Made by a program: the position numbers and the translations under genes
Part shown: positions 1-11,928 of the stretch, in pieces
How the letters are laid out: each line of letters begins with the position of its first letter
How positions within the stretch are numbered: position 1 is the stretch's first letter
Source of the DNA: Prolixibacter bellariivorans ATCC BAA-1284
GTDB taxonomy: Bacteria > Bacteroidota > Bacteroidia > Bacteroidales > Prolixibacteraceae
Direction of reading: 5' to 3'
Assembly (NCBI RefSeq): GCF_000621705.1
Contig: NZ_JHXO01000005.1
Location: forward strand, 124,001-188,000
Length of the DNA: 64,000 nucleotides
The notes under the pieces: generated by a model
The model's input: the letters and a program-made list of their open reading frames with translations, nothing else
Database searches by the model: none
Told to the model about the DNA's origin: nothing

Positions 1-1028
1 GCAATATAATCTTCGGGTGTTTTGTAATGTGAAAAACTAGCCCCTTCATCCGAGTTATACCCGATTAGAACTGGAACATCATTATATTTTCCTTCTTCGT
101 AAAGATTGTGCTGGTCGCCGGGAATGACATAGCCATCTACAATTGGCCAACCACTAGCCATTGCCCAGCCTGAAGGGATAAACTTTTCAGCATCCATCTG
201 ACGAAGTTCGGCAATGGATGACGCACCAAGTTTATGCATGTAGGCTTCGCCATCTGCTTCCGCTTGTTTGAGCGTTTTCATATTTTCACCGGGGTAAGTT
301 GTCGGTCGTGTTGGCCCAAATGAACCACCGCTTTCAGAGATCGCTCCTTCGAACAATCCTTTGGCCAACGGTGAGGCACACAGCATACTCACGGAAATTC
401 CGCCTGCGGACTCGCCGAAAATGGTCACCTTATTCGGGTCGCCACCAAATGCGGCAATATTTTTCCTAATCCATTTTAATCCGGCTATCTGGTCAAGTAT
501 TCCATAATTCCCGGAAACGTGATTGGGGCTTTCAGCACTCAATTCGGGATGAGCTAAAAATCCAAGCTGACCGACCCGATAGGCTATACTTACCAACACG
601 ACACCTTTTTTTGCCAGTTTCGCTCCGTCATATCCCGGTTCTGACGTGGAGCCAAAGCTAAAGCCTCCACCATAAATCCAAACGAGTACCGGAATCTTGT
701 CATTGGCTGATTTTGCCGGAGTCCATACGTTCAAATACAGACAATCTTCACTTTTACCCGACGGAGGATTTCCTGCCTGCATGGGGGCCGGGGCAAATTT
801 AGTTGCCTCTCTCACACCTTCCCATTTTGCTGCGGGTTGAGGTGCTTTCCAGCGCAAGTCACCTACTGGAGGCGCCGCAAAGGGAATACCTTTAAAAATT
901 GTCAGACTATCGGTGACTGTTCCCTGCAAAATTCCTTGTTCCACTCTAACTTGTCCGGGGGGGAGAGAGGTGTTGCATCCCCACGCAAGGATCATGATTG
1001 ATACAAGTAAAAAAGTTATTCGTTTCAT
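1..1028 (-). CDS. Type B carboxylesterase, partial (3' end outside window)
   Basis: Translation from the ATG at 1028 gives a signal peptide with a probable lipobox (MILAWGC), then the hallmarks of type B carboxylesterases: GTVTDSLTIFKGIPFAAPPVG, SEDCLYLNVWTP, an oxyanion-hole GGGFSFGS and the nucleophile elbow GESAGGISVSML. The family hydrolyses carboxylic esters, and secreted Bacteroidota members often lie among hemicellulases where they may remove acyl groups. The reading frame is open to the left edge, so the C-terminus and the catalytic His are not visible. It is the last visible gene of the minus-strand hemicellulase group and starts 15 bp after the stop of the esterase at 1044-2165, so it is probably cotranscribed. 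A paralogue lies at 27104-28741. The family call is secure; the substrate is not. Confidence 0.9.
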   Translation of the reverse strand, partial: MKRITFLLVSIMILAWGCNTSLPPGQVRVEQGILQGTVTDSLTIFKGIPFAAPPVGDLRWKAPQPAAKWEGVREATKFAPAPMQAGNPPSGKSEDCLYLNVWTPAKSANDKIPVLVWIYGGGFSFGSTSEPGYDGAKLAKKGVVLVSIAYRVGQLGFLAHPELSAESPNHVSGNYGILDQIAGLKWIRKNIAAFGGDPNKVTIFGESAGGISVSMLCASPLAKGLFEGAISESGGSFGPTRPTTYPGENMKTLKQAEADGEAYMHKLGASSIAELRQMDAEKFIPSGWAMASGWPIVDGYVIPGDQHNLYEEGKYNDVPVLIGYNSDEGASFSHYKTPEDYI

Positions 1029-1043
1029 TGGTTTCTTAGTCTT

Positions 1044-2192
<1,149 letters not shown>

Positions 2193-2211
2193 TTAAACTG
2201 ATATTTTACCC

Positions 2212-4827
2212 TTACAGGACGGTAATGTTGAGCTTTTTTAAATCATTTGAATCCGAACTGGTTCCATAAAACACTTGATATTCACCAGGAGATACCTTCA
2301 TTCGACGTGTATTCCAATCATAGAATTCGAACGATGAAGGTGGAAGCATAATGGTGGCCTGCTCTGTTTTGCCGGCAGTAACACTGACTCGATTAAAACC
2401 CTTCAGTGTTTTTATTGGTCCATCAATGTCATTGACCTTATGCACATACACCTGCACGATTTCGGTACCGTCTCTTTCCCCTGTGTTGGTCACCGGGATC
2501 GTCATTCGAATGGATTCATCCGGATTTATCTTTGTCTTGTCAAGTTTGGCTGTTCCAATATCAAATGTCGTGTAGCTCAATCCATAACCGAAGGGGAACA
2601 GGGCATCGTTCATGTAACGATACGTGCGACCCTGCATCGAATAGTCTTCAAAATCTTTGAGTTGATCTGAACTTTTATAGAACGTGATCGGCAGTTTCCC
2701 TGAAGGGTTGTAATCGCCAAACAGCACGTCGGCAACGGCTTGTCCGCCCGACTCACCGCCATACCATGCCTGCAAAATAGCATCGCAACTTTCAGTTTCA
2801 GGAGTGAAAGCGATGGCAGAACCAGAGCAATTCACAAAAATCACCTGCTTACCTGCTTCTTTCAACGCTTTTAAACAATTGCGCTGTACGGCCGGAAGCT
2901 CAATATTGGTGCGGTCGCCACCTTTGAATCCGGGATAGGAAACCGGCATTTCCTCGCCTTCCAACTTACCGGAAAGACCGCCGACAAATACCACCTCATC
3001 AATGCCTTTCAGTTTCTTAATCAGGTCGGTATAATCCACATCCACTTCTTTCCCAAAATTGAATTCGATGTTTGCCTGCCAGTTATTTAGCTGTGCGTAG
3101 CGAATTTCAATAGAATATTTTTTACCAGCTTCAACCTTAAAAGGGACTCTTGATGAAAGTGTTCTCCAGTTATCATATTTTTTCAGGGATTCTCCATTCA
3201 CCAATAGTTCAAAATGCCCGGTTGCGCCTCCTTTAAACACGATTTCTTCGGTAGTTTTAGGTACAAATTCGGTTTGGTAGATAGCCGAAAAACCTTCCAG
3301 TTTCACACCCGATGCAAATTCGTGTTGCCCGGCAGTTGTCATCTTTATCGGATTGACAATCTGCTGCGTGATTACAGCATCTCCTTTGCGGTCGGGATTA
3401 TTCCAATAAGTTGCTTTAAATCCAGGCTTGCCATCGAACGAGCATTGATCGAAATAACTTTGGGTCACTTTATCTTCGACCAGGTCACACCCCTTATCGT
3501 ATAGAATCTTTCCAGCCGGAAGTTTTGTTTTTATCCCGTCCAGAATTGAGATGGTGCGCACGGGGGTACCATTGTAATTACCCCACAACATGGGTTTGTC
3601 GTCGGCATTGGGTCCAATCACGGCTATTTTCTTTCCCGATTTTGACAGTGGTAAGACATGATTTTTGTTCTGAAGCAGCGTCATGGTTTCACGGGCCATC
3701 TCAAGGGCAAGCTCCTGATGTTCTTTTTCATTCAAAACCGATGGCGGGATTTGTGCCCAGGGAACGATTGAATCGGGATCCATTTCTCCGAGGTCGAACC
3801 GTCCTTCCAGCACACGCATCAAACTTTTGTTGATGTCTTCTTCCCTGATCAAACCTCTCTCGACTGCATCTGTCAATTTCTTAAAAGGATAATTTTGCCA
3901 GACACATTCCACATCGGTCCCGGCTAATACGGCTTTTGATGCCGCGTGAACTGCGTCGGAAGAAACTTTGTGTGATGTAAAAAAATCGGTGATTGCGCCA
4001 CAGTCTGATACAACCAAATATTTATATCCCCAGTCATCACGAAGAATCCGTTGTAACAAGCGGGTGCTTCCGCAGCAAGGTTCGTCATCCAAACGCTGAT
4101 AAGCACACATTACCTGCCGCACGTCTGCTTTTTGCACCAGTGCTTTGAATGCCGGCAGATAGGTTTCGTATAGCTCTCGCGGACTAACACTATTCAGGTT
4201 GAGTTCGTGGCGGCTCCATTCCGGACCTGAATGAACAGCAAAGTGTTTGGCACAAGCCAGTAATTTACGGTATTTAGCATTCTCCGGGCCCTGTAAACCT
4301 TTGACTACCTGAATGCCCATCCGGGAAGTCAGGTAGGGGTCTTCGCCATACGTCTCCTGACCACGTCCCCAGCGAGGGTCGCGGAAGATATTTACATTGG
4401 GCGTCCACACCGAAAGGCTGAGGAAGCGCTTATTTTCGTTTCCCGCCTTGATCCATTGGTTGTATTTGGCACGAGCTTCATCCGAAACGGCGTTGTAAAT
4501 TTTATACAGCAACGCATCGTCGAAGGAAGCAGCCATACCGATTGGTTCAGGAAAAACCGTAACATTGTTGTTGTTCGCATATCCGTGTAACGCTTCGCTC
4601 CACCAGTTGAACCGTTTGATCCCTAATCGGGGTACCGGATCTGATTGGTCGCACATCAGTGTCACCTTTTCATCGAGGGTTAGTCTTGAAATTAAATCTT
4701 CAGCTCTCTCCTTAGAAGTTAATTGAGGATTTTGAAATGGATATTGCTGTGCCCGGACGGTCGTTGAAGCCCAGAGGCAAACAACTAAAATCAAGTATTT
4801 TTTCACAATTGCTTTAATTAGGTTCAT
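2212..4827 (-). CDS. GH3 beta-xylosidase/beta-glucosidase with PA14 insert
   Basis: This 871-residue secreted GH3 enzyme has a signal peptide ending near VRAQ. The catalytic barrel includes RDPRWGRGQETYGEDPYL, KHFAVHSGPEWSRHELN and the nucleophile motif VVSDCGAI (Asp about 275). The second alpha/beta domain is interrupted by a PA14-like module (about 468-595, starting GFKATYWNNPDRKGD). A fibronectin III-like C-terminal domain begins near FPFGYGLSYTTF. PA14-containing GH3 enzymes of Bacteroidota commonly act as beta-xylosidases or beta-glucosidases on oligosaccharides in the periplasm. The gene starts a new unit after the hairpin at 5002-5045 and is followed by two esterases. A GH3 without PA14 lies at 35334-37547. 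Xylosidase is favoured by the neighbourhood only. Confidence 0.93.
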   Translation of the reverse strand: MNLIKAIVKKYLILVVCLWASTTVRAQQYPFQNPQLTSKERAEDLISRLTLDEKVTLMCDQSDPVPRLGIKRFNWWSEALHGYANNNNVTVFPEPIGMAASFDDALLYKIYNAVSDEARAKYNQWIKAGNENKRFLSLSVWTPNVNIFRDPRWGRGQETYGEDPYLTSRMGIQVVKGLQGPENAKYRKLLACAKHFAVHSGPEWSRHELNLNSVSPRELYETYLPAFKALVQKADVRQVMCAYQRLDDEPCCGSTRLLQRILRDDWGYKYLVVSDCGAITDFFTSHKVSSDAVHAASKAVLAGTDVECVWQNYPFKKLTDAVERGLIREEDINKSLMRVLEGRFDLGEMDPDSIVPWAQIPPSVLNEKEHQELALEMARETMTLLQNKNHVLPLSKSGKKIAVIGPNADDKPMLWGNYNGTPVRTISILDGIKTKLPAGKILYDKGCDLVEDKVTQSYFDQCSFDGKPGFKATYWNNPDRKGDAVITQQIVNPIKMTTAGQHEFASGVKLEGFSAIYQTEFVPKTTEEIVFKGGATGHFELLVNGESLKKYDNWRTLSSRVPFKVEAGKKYSIEIRYAQLNNWQANIEFNFGKEVDVDYTDLIKKLKGIDEVVFVGGLSGKLEGEEMPVSYPGFKGGDRTNIELPAVQRNCLKALKEAGKQVIFVNCSGSAIAFTPETESCDAILQAWYGGESGGQAVADVLFGDYNPSGKLPITFYKSSDQLKDFEDYSMQGRTYRYMNDALFPFGYGLSYTTFDIGTAKLDKTKINPDESIRMTIPVTNTGERDGTEIVQVYVHKVNDIDGPIKTLKGFNRVSVTAGKTEQATIMLPPSSFEFYDWNTRRMKVSPGEYQVFYGTSSDSNDLKKLNITVL

Positions 4828-5161
4828 TTGGATTTAAAGTTAATCATTGAGTCTCTGTTGCGTTTTTAATTTTAGATACGCTGTTTTAAAATTGGGATAT
4901 ATGGTGTGCTTCAGGTAGGGACGGAAAGGACGTTGATGACAGCTACGGGAAAAAACGCGGCGAATAGAAAAAATGGTGTATCCTTTTCACGAAAACGTTT
5001 CGTTCATCATTGTTCCGGAGTCACGCTTCCGGAACAATGATGAACATTTGTTTTGATTTTTCCTTTCGTTGAATGGCTTAGGTCTGTCGTCGACCATCTG
5101 TTACTTCGGGCTTTCCGTAAGATGCGGCATCTTTAGTCATCGCCTCTTCAGCTTGAATCGC
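4828..5161. promoter_or_regulatory. Gap between GH31 and GH3 genes with operator-like palindrome
   Basis: The 334-bp gap has no supported gene. It carries a large inverted repeat (5002-5045) and, immediately beside it, a 15-bp near-perfect palindrome ACGAAAACGTTTCGT (4989-5003) of the kind bound by LacI-family repressors. For the minus-strand GH3 gene this lies about 160 bp upstream of the start codon, so a promoter and operator here would drive GH3 and the two esterases. That role is inferred. Confidence 0.4.
5002..5045 (-). terminator. 18-bp perfect inverted repeat, likely terminator after GH31
   Basis: GTTCATCATTGTTCCGGA (5002-5019) is the exact reverse complement of 5028-5045, with an 8-base loop. 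It lies about 115 bp beyond the GH31 stop. There is no clean U-tract on the minus strand, so termination may need a factor. An alternative is an mRNA-stabilising hairpin. Confidence 0.55.
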
Positions 5162-7639
5162 CTAGAATCTTACTGATATTTTCTTTCCGGTATAAGTCAC
5201 TGTTTTACCATTACGTTCATTTGTACTCATTCCGGCACCGTTGTTGGGCGAAACCAGGATGATTCGGAATTTTCGTTGCTCGAGCATTCCCGGGAAAGTC
5301 CCTTTCCGGCTGTTGATGGTTAAAATTTTCCGTGCATTATTCCAGTTGAAGGTAATGGTCGAATAGATTCCTTTTTCATAATCATAATTGTCGTTTTCAT
5401 CCTCATATAAGGTGAATTGACCATTAGCGCCGGGATAAACGCGTATTTCCAGGTCGTCCCATTTTTTCTGGGTGGCATACTGTACTTTGGGCCCGAATGG
5501 GATGATGCTTCCGGCTTTGATGTACAAAGGAATCTCGTCAATCTCTGTTTTTTGATTAATTTCCTGACCGCCTTTGTGCTTCTCATTTGTCCAGAAGTCG
5601 TACCATACTGTTCCGGCAGGTAAATAAACCTTTTTTGATTTTGACTGGGTGAAATCAATCGTGGATTGGGTCTTGTTTGATGCAGGCGCTTCGTCCGGGC
5701 CGGAACCTGGCTTGTTTTGCGGTATTTTTTCGGGCGTATATTGTGCATGAACAACCGGGGCTACCAATATTGATTTCCCAAACATGTACTCATTATTCAT
5801 ATTCCTGACTTTTGGATCGTTAAAATCCATCATCAAAGCCCGCATCATCGTCGATTGGTTGTGTGTGACTTGCCATGCATCAGCGTATATGTAAGGCAGA
5901 AGGGAATAACGCAGATTTATGGCTTTGGCTATTGCATCGTAAACAGGCTCTCCCTTTTTCCCAAACTGATAAATCTCCCGGGGGATATCGGTTCCGTGCG
6001 AACGCATCATTGGTGTGAAGGCTCCAAACTGCAGCCATCGAACGTAAAGTTCCTGGAATAATGGATTTTTTGCTCCCTTAGTCCCATTCCAGCTTCGGTT
6101 ATAGGCACCGGCAAAGAAACCGCCGATATCGGAATTCCAGTAGGGAATACCACTTAGGGAGAAGTTCAGCCCTGCCGGAATTTGATTGCGCAATGATTGC
6201 CACGACGAGCTAACATCACCTGACCAGGTGTTGGCCGCATAACGCTGCTGACCGGCAAATGCCGACCGGGTAAGGATGAACACGCGTTTGGCAGACGTGA
6301 CAGCGCGCTGGTGGGTGTAAACCCCGCCGACTGTCATCAATGGATAGGCATTCCGAACTTTACGGAACGGGCCAAGGTAGGTTTTTTCATCCAGGTCGGA
6401 AGGTTTGAATTCCAAATGATCCGGCTCGGTAGAATCCATCCACCATCCGTCGATTCCCAGGGAGAAAATTCCTTTGTTTAAGTACTTCCAGTAAATGTCG
6501 CGTGCTTTGGGATTATAGGCATCATAAACTCTGACTCCTGACGGATAGTCCATATTGGGTGGCCACTTTTGAACGCCTGATTCAGGCCAGGTTTTAAAGC
6601 TTAAAAGTGCACCTATCTTGTTCAGCTCCCGGTAAGGTTTGGTCATTGGGCCAAACGACGACCAAATGGAGATAATCATGTGTGCGTTCATACTGTGCAC
6701 ATCATCAACCATTTTTTGCGGACTATAGTATTCCGTATTCAGGAACTCCATGGCATTCCACAGGTAATTGTTACCCCAATACTGCCAGTCCTGTATAATT
6801 CCATCCAACGGAACGCCTAACTCACGGTATTTCCTGACTACGCCAACCAGTTCGTCCTGACTTTTGTACCGTTCCTTACTTTGCCAGTAGCCGAATGTCC
6901 ACAAAGGGAACATAGGAGCTTGCCCGGTCAGGTCGCGCATACGTGCGATTGCTCCGTCGGGATTATTGCCGTACATAAAATAGTAGTCAACACAATTACC
7001 TACGTCTGATTTGAAGAATGTTCTTTCCTGGTTGTCAGAAAAAGTGGTTGGAGAGTAATTATCCCAAAACATTCCATAGCCTTTGTCCGACACGAAAAAG
7101 GGGACATAATCGTCAGTATTTCCCTGTATCATGTGTAGCTTCAGGTTTCGCTGGACCATTCTGCCTTGTTGTTGCTGCCCGAGACCATAAATGTCTTCGT
7201 TCTTATCCAGAACAAATGCCTGGTATACATGGTATGTTTTTTCCCCGGCATCGTTGTAGTTGGTGAATTTAACGCCCGACTTTTCTTCCTTTAGCAGAGA
7301 CTTCCCTGATGGAGTAGAAAATTCAACCTGTCCGCTGGATAAATTCAGACTGACACGCAGCTTTTTACTTTTGAGTACAAGGTTATCACCGGATTGACTG
7401 ACCCGGAAAGCTGTTTTTTGTGGCTTTTCAATAACCGAAAGGCTTTTTTTTGTAAAGGTTGTTCCGGCCGGCCATTTTAATATCCTTACCGTTGAGGGGG
7501 AATAAAACCCGATTTCAATTTGAACCGAGTCAATAACCGTTTGAATCCCGGTAGCGGTTTGTTGATAAGATTGGCCGTTGGCCGTCATGGCTGCTACAAA
7601 AATCAGCGGCATCAATATATAAATACGCAGCAGTTTCAT
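5162..7639 (-). CDS. GH31 alpha-xylosidase
   Basis: This 825-residue secreted protein has a signal peptide ending ANGQ, an N-terminal GH31 beta-sandwich, the (beta/alpha)8 barrel with nucleophile motif GIDGWWMDSTEPD (Asp about 402) and acid/base region TWSGDVSSSW (Asp about 475), then C-terminal beta domains with KAGSIIPFGPKVQYA. The aromatic WWMDSTEPD motif resembles GH31 alpha-xylosidases more than alpha-glucosidases. The enzyme would release alpha-linked xylose from xyloglucan-type oligosaccharides. It is the last gene of a minus-strand run that starts at 13869, 41 bp after the GH43 gene upstream. Together with GH43, GH3, GH29 and GH97 it suggests branched hemicellulose degradation. Confidence 0.92.
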   Translation of the reverse strand: MKLLRIYILMPLIFVAAMTANGQSYQQTATGIQTVIDSVQIEIGFYSPSTVRILKWPAGTTFTKKSLSVIEKPQKTAFRVSQSGDNLVLKSKKLRVSLNLSSGQVEFSTPSGKSLLKEEKSGVKFTNYNDAGEKTYHVYQAFVLDKNEDIYGLGQQQQGRMVQRNLKLHMIQGNTDDYVPFFVSDKGYGMFWDNYSPTTFSDNQERTFFKSDVGNCVDYYFMYGNNPDGAIARMRDLTGQAPMFPLWTFGYWQSKERYKSQDELVGVVRKYRELGVPLDGIIQDWQYWGNNYLWNAMEFLNTEYYSPQKMVDDVHSMNAHMIISIWSSFGPMTKPYRELNKIGALLSFKTWPESGVQKWPPNMDYPSGVRVYDAYNPKARDIYWKYLNKGIFSLGIDGWWMDSTEPDHLEFKPSDLDEKTYLGPFRKVRNAYPLMTVGGVYTHQRAVTSAKRVFILTRSAFAGQQRYAANTWSGDVSSSWQSLRNQIPAGLNFSLSGIPYWNSDIGGFFAGAYNRSWNGTKGAKNPLFQELYVRWLQFGAFTPMMRSHGTDIPREIYQFGKKGEPVYDAIAKAINLRYSLLPYIYADAWQVTHNQSTMMRALMMDFNDPKVRNMNNEYMFGKSILVAPVVHAQYTPEKIPQNKPGSGPDEAPASNKTQSTIDFTQSKSKKVYLPAGTVWYDFWTNEKHKGGQEINQKTEIDEIPLYIKAGSIIPFGPKVQYATQKKWDDLEIRVYPGANGQFTLYEDENDNYDYEKGIYSTITFNWNNARKILTINSRKGTFPGMLEQRKFRIILVSPNNGAGMSTNERNGKTVTYTGKKISVRF

Positions 7640-7680
7640 TCGATTCGTTTTTTAGTTGGTTTATTATCTGCTATGTTGAT

Positions 7681-9012
7681 TCATCTGGCTTTGAATTCCC
7701 ACCAGTCGAAGTTGAACAAATCGCCCGGAGTACCTTTGAAAACAAAGAAGAGATCATGAACCCCCTTTACTTTTTTCACCTTGCAGGATTGGAGCGACCA
7801 TTTCTGCCATCCGTCGGTATTTTTGACAGGGCACACGCCCAGTAACGTACCGGTTTCACTATCGATACGGATTTCGATCTTGCCTCCCGCAGATGCCGAT
7901 GCGACGCTGGCTTCGAATGATTTAGCACCCTTCCGAAAATCGACACCCTGCACTTTAATGTAATCGCCATTGTCGACGTCTGTTACGTAAACTCCCACCT
8001 TGCTGTTCTGCCTTGTTTTCAGACCGTGACTCCAGGCAATGGTCCCGGCTTCCACTCGTCGATATGGATTTATCGTTCCTAACCTTTTGGGGCCTGTTGC
8101 TGACCAATAGGGTAGTTTTTGAATGGTCCCGTCATCGTTGTAGGTCATTTGGTCGATCGACACGGAACGACGCTCGAAGTGTTTTTGGGTGGTCTGTTTG
8201 AGTAAATCATAATTCAGACCGAAACAATACGAATTTCCTTTGTAGTCAATAATTCCGGGATGGTTTCCCCTTGACTTCGGTGTCACGTCCATGATCATCC
8301 CTTTATATTCCCAGGGACCTGTGGGCGAATCACTCATTGCATAACCAATGGCTTCCGGACAACAGGTGGAGGCGTAGGCCAAGTAGTAATGTCCGTTTCG
8401 CTTCCAAACCCATGGGCCTTCCTGATAATTTTGAGGCTTGGACGCTACCTTGACAATTTCGCCAGAGTAGGAAATCATATCTTTATTTAGTTTCACATAG
8501 TAAAGATCAGGATTTCCCCAATATAAATAAGCCTGCCCATCGTCATCAATCAAAACGGTCGGATCAATATCATTCCAGATGTGATCGTCGTTGATCAACC
8601 TCTTTCCCAACGGATCTTTAAAGGGGCCGTACGGACTGTCGGAAACCAAAACACCAATTCCATTGCCATGCATCGGACAATAGAGGTAAAACTTTCCGTT
8701 CCGCTCGACACATTGCGGAGCCCAGGCGCCATTGTCCTGCCTGGCCCAGCTAAAATTCTTCAATGAGGCTACAATTCCGTGGTCGGTCCAGTTGACCATA
8801 TCCGTAGAGGTATAGAGCAACCAATTGAGCATCTTGAAACCGGTTGCATCGTCTTCATCATGGGTCGTATAAAGGAATACCGTATCGTTATAAACCATTG
8901 GTGCCGGGTCGGCGGTATATTTGGTTTGAATAATGGGATTCTGAGCAGCACCGACAAAAACGATTGTCAGCAAGAGAAATAATGTTGCAAGAACTTTAGA
9001 TGTAGCTTTCAT
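7681..9012 (-). CDS. GH43 arabinofuranosidase/xylosidase with CBM6-like C-terminus
   Basis: This 443-residue secreted enzyme has a signal peptide ending VGAAQ. The five-bladed propeller shows the general base in YTADPAPMV (Asp about 35), the pKa modulator in NDIDPTVLIDDDGQAYLYWGN (Asp about 150) and the acid Glu in QEGPWVWKRNGHYYLAY (about 198). The C-terminal 130 residues (VEAGTIAWSHG to FDWWEFKAR) resemble a CBM6. GH43 enzymes of this layout remove arabinose or xylose from arabinoxylan. It is adjacent to the longer paralogue at 9058-10836; the two share the same N-terminus and a nearly identical CBM6 end, so they are a tandem duplication that then diverged. Confidence 0.92.
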   Translation of the reverse strand: MKATSKVLATLFLLLTIVFVGAAQNPIIQTKYTADPAPMVYNDTVFLYTTHDEDDATGFKMLNWLLYTSTDMVNWTDHGIVASLKNFSWARQDNGAWAPQCVERNGKFYLYCPMHGNGIGVLVSDSPYGPFKDPLGKRLINDDHIWNDIDPTVLIDDDGQAYLYWGNPDLYYVKLNKDMISYSGEIVKVASKPQNYQEGPWVWKRNGHYYLAYASTCCPEAIGYAMSDSPTGPWEYKGMIMDVTPKSRGNHPGIIDYKGNSYCFGLNYDLLKQTTQKHFERRSVSIDQMTYNDDGTIQKLPYWSATGPKRLGTINPYRRVEAGTIAWSHGLKTRQNSKVGVYVTDVDNGDYIKVQGVDFRKGAKSFEASVASASAGGKIEIRIDSETGTLLGVCPVKNTDGWQKWSLQSCKVKKVKGVHDLFFVFKGTPGDLFNFDWWEFKAR

Positions 9013-9057
9013 GATTAAGGTATAGGTTGTTTAACATATCATATGAATATTGAGGAG

Positions 9058-10836
9058 TTATTGGGGTATAAATCCCCACCAGTCGAAGTTGAATAAATTG
9101 CCTTGAGCACCTTTGAACACAAAAAACAGATCATGTACTCCTTTCACCTTTTTTACCTTACAGGATTGAACATCCCAATCCTGCCATCCACCGGTGTTTT
9201 TTACAGGGCACACACCCAATAAGGTACCGGTTACACTATCGAGATGAATTTCAATTTTACCTCCGCCAGAAGCAGACGCGACACTGGCTTCGAATGACTC
9301 AGCCCTCTTGCCAAAATCGACACTGCGTACTTTGATGTAGTCGCCGTTGTTGATATCGGTTACATAAATGCCGGTAATACTGTCTGAGGCTGTTTCTACA
9401 CCTTCTTCCCAGGCGATTGTTTCGGCTTGCCGGCGGATATACGGATTCAGGTTGGCAACTCCTTTAACGACTCCCGCTTTTGTCGCGGCAATTCGGGGAA
9501 TGGTCCCGTCCGGGTTGTATTTAAATTCTTCAACACAAACAGAACGGTCGAAACCGCCGCCGCCGGGTAAGGCTCCGTCATGATAAAAGAGGAACGATTT
9601 CCCTTTATAGTCAATAATTCCAGGATGATTGGTGAAAGCACCACCTGTGCCAATGACCGGCATAATTGTATCCTGGTATACCCATGGCCCGGTCGGGCCT
9701 GAACTGGTAGAGTAGGCCAAATGTTCAGGTACGCCACCGGCCGGATATATCAGATAATACAAGCCATTTCGTTTGTAGAACCATGGTCCTTCCTCATAGG
9801 TCGTAAATCGTTTGCCGGTGCTGTTTACTGTTCTTTTTATTTGGGAAACAAACCAATCTTTTTTGTCCGAGGGAATTGGCCTGATACCGGCCTTTTGATC
9901 GTACGAACTCATATCACTGTTAAGCTTTACATACCAAAGCTTTGAATTTCCCCAGGTTAAATAGGGTTGTTTGGCGTCGTTAAAGACAACTGTCGGGTTA
10001 ATATTCCCGTTACCGCAATCTTCCGAAATCAGGGGCTTACCAAGCACATCCGTAAACGGGCCGATGGCTTTGTCACCGACGGCCACGCCAATCACTTTTT
10101 TATTTGTCCGCTTATCGATTGCACTTACGTACCAGTAGTACTTGTTTCTGGAAGTGTTTTTAACGGTATGCGATGCCAGCCCGTTAATTGATTTTGCCCA
10201 CTTAAAAGTATTTTTAGCATTGATAATCCTGAGTTTAAAGCTTTTTGTGGTGAGTGGAACTTTCACAATTCCCACATTCTTGTCATACGAAATCATGTCT
10301 TTGTTGAGCTTGACATAGTAAAGCTGCGGATTTCCCCAGTACAGATAGGCTTGTCCGTCATCGTCGATATACACGGTAGGATCAATATCTCCCCAGCCGG
10401 TGGTCACGAGCAGTTTACCAAGTGCATCAACAAAGGGGCCTGTTGGCCTGTCGGATACAGCAACGCCAATTGCCATGCCTTTACCATTGGCTTGATTCAT
10501 GGGTACATACCAATAAAATTTGCCATTTCGTTCGATGCATTGTCCGGCCCAGGCATCCTTTTTAGCCCATTTGAACGTTTTGAGAGACAATGGTGAACCA
10601 TGGTCTGTCCAGTTAACCATGTCGGTGGTGGAATAAACGTGCCAGTCCTTCATGGTGAACCAGTTGGAGCCATCTTCGTCATGCCCCGTATATAAGTATA
10701 CCGTGTCGTTATAGACCATTGGTGCCGGATCGGCTGTATAAATGGTCTGAACGATTGGGTTTTGAGCATGTCCTGCAAAAGGCATTATGGCTAAGGACAG
10801 TAATATTATAGATATGATCTTCGAAAAATTCTTCAT
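9058..10836 (-). CDS. GH43-CBM6 with a duplicated propeller segment
   Basis: This 592-residue secreted GH43 is about 150 residues longer than its neighbour. The normal catalytic Asp residues are in YTADPAPMV (about 36) and WGDIDPTVYIDDDG (about 152), and the acid Glu is in TYEEGPWFYKRNG (about 349). The extra length is an internal repeat: residues about 86-190 (TFKWAKKDAW to MISYDKNVGIVKV) are copied at about 209-320 (TFKWAKSING to MSSYDQKAGI). In the second copy the catalytic-type DIDPTV has become NINPTV, so it looks non-catalytic. The CBM6-like end matches that of the gene at 7681-9012. The substrate is probably arabinoxylan oligosaccharide; the repeat may add or reshape propeller blades. 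Confidence 0.9.
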   Translation of the reverse strand: MKNFSKIISIILLSLAIMPFAGHAQNPIVQTIYTADPAPMVYNDTVYLYTGHDEDGSNWFTMKDWHVYSTTDMVNWTDHGSPLSLKTFKWAKKDAWAGQCIERNGKFYWYVPMNQANGKGMAIGVAVSDRPTGPFVDALGKLLVTTGWGDIDPTVYIDDDGQAYLYWGNPQLYYVKLNKDMISYDKNVGIVKVPLTTKSFKLRIINAKNTFKWAKSINGLASHTVKNTSRNKYYWYVSAIDKRTNKKVIGVAVGDKAIGPFTDVLGKPLISEDCGNGNINPTVVFNDAKQPYLTWGNSKLWYVKLNSDMSSYDQKAGIRPIPSDKKDWFVSQIKRTVNSTGKRFTTYEEGPWFYKRNGLYYLIYPAGGVPEHLAYSTSSGPTGPWVYQDTIMPVIGTGGAFTNHPGIIDYKGKSFLFYHDGALPGGGGFDRSVCVEEFKYNPDGTIPRIAATKAGVVKGVANLNPYIRRQAETIAWEEGVETASDSITGIYVTDINNGDYIKVRSVDFGKRAESFEASVASASGGGKIEIHLDSVTGTLLGVCPVKNTGGWQDWDVQSCKVKKVKGVHDLFFVFKGAQGNLFNFDWWGFIPQ

Positions 10837-10892
10837 TCCAATGTTTTTATCACTTTAACCAGTTTTCGCACTTCGTGATGTACAACGTTTAG

Positions 10893-11783
<891 letters not shown>

Positions 11784-11928
11784 TCAGAAAAGGCGGTCAG
11801 GGGCCGCCCGGTAGTCAACGTTGTATTTTAAAAGTGTCTGAACGTTAAGAGCGCCGACGCAATTGAAGCGATCGTCCGCCCCTTTTGCTTTTTTTATTTG
11901 TGCTTTTAGTGAATGCGATAGCGGCTGA

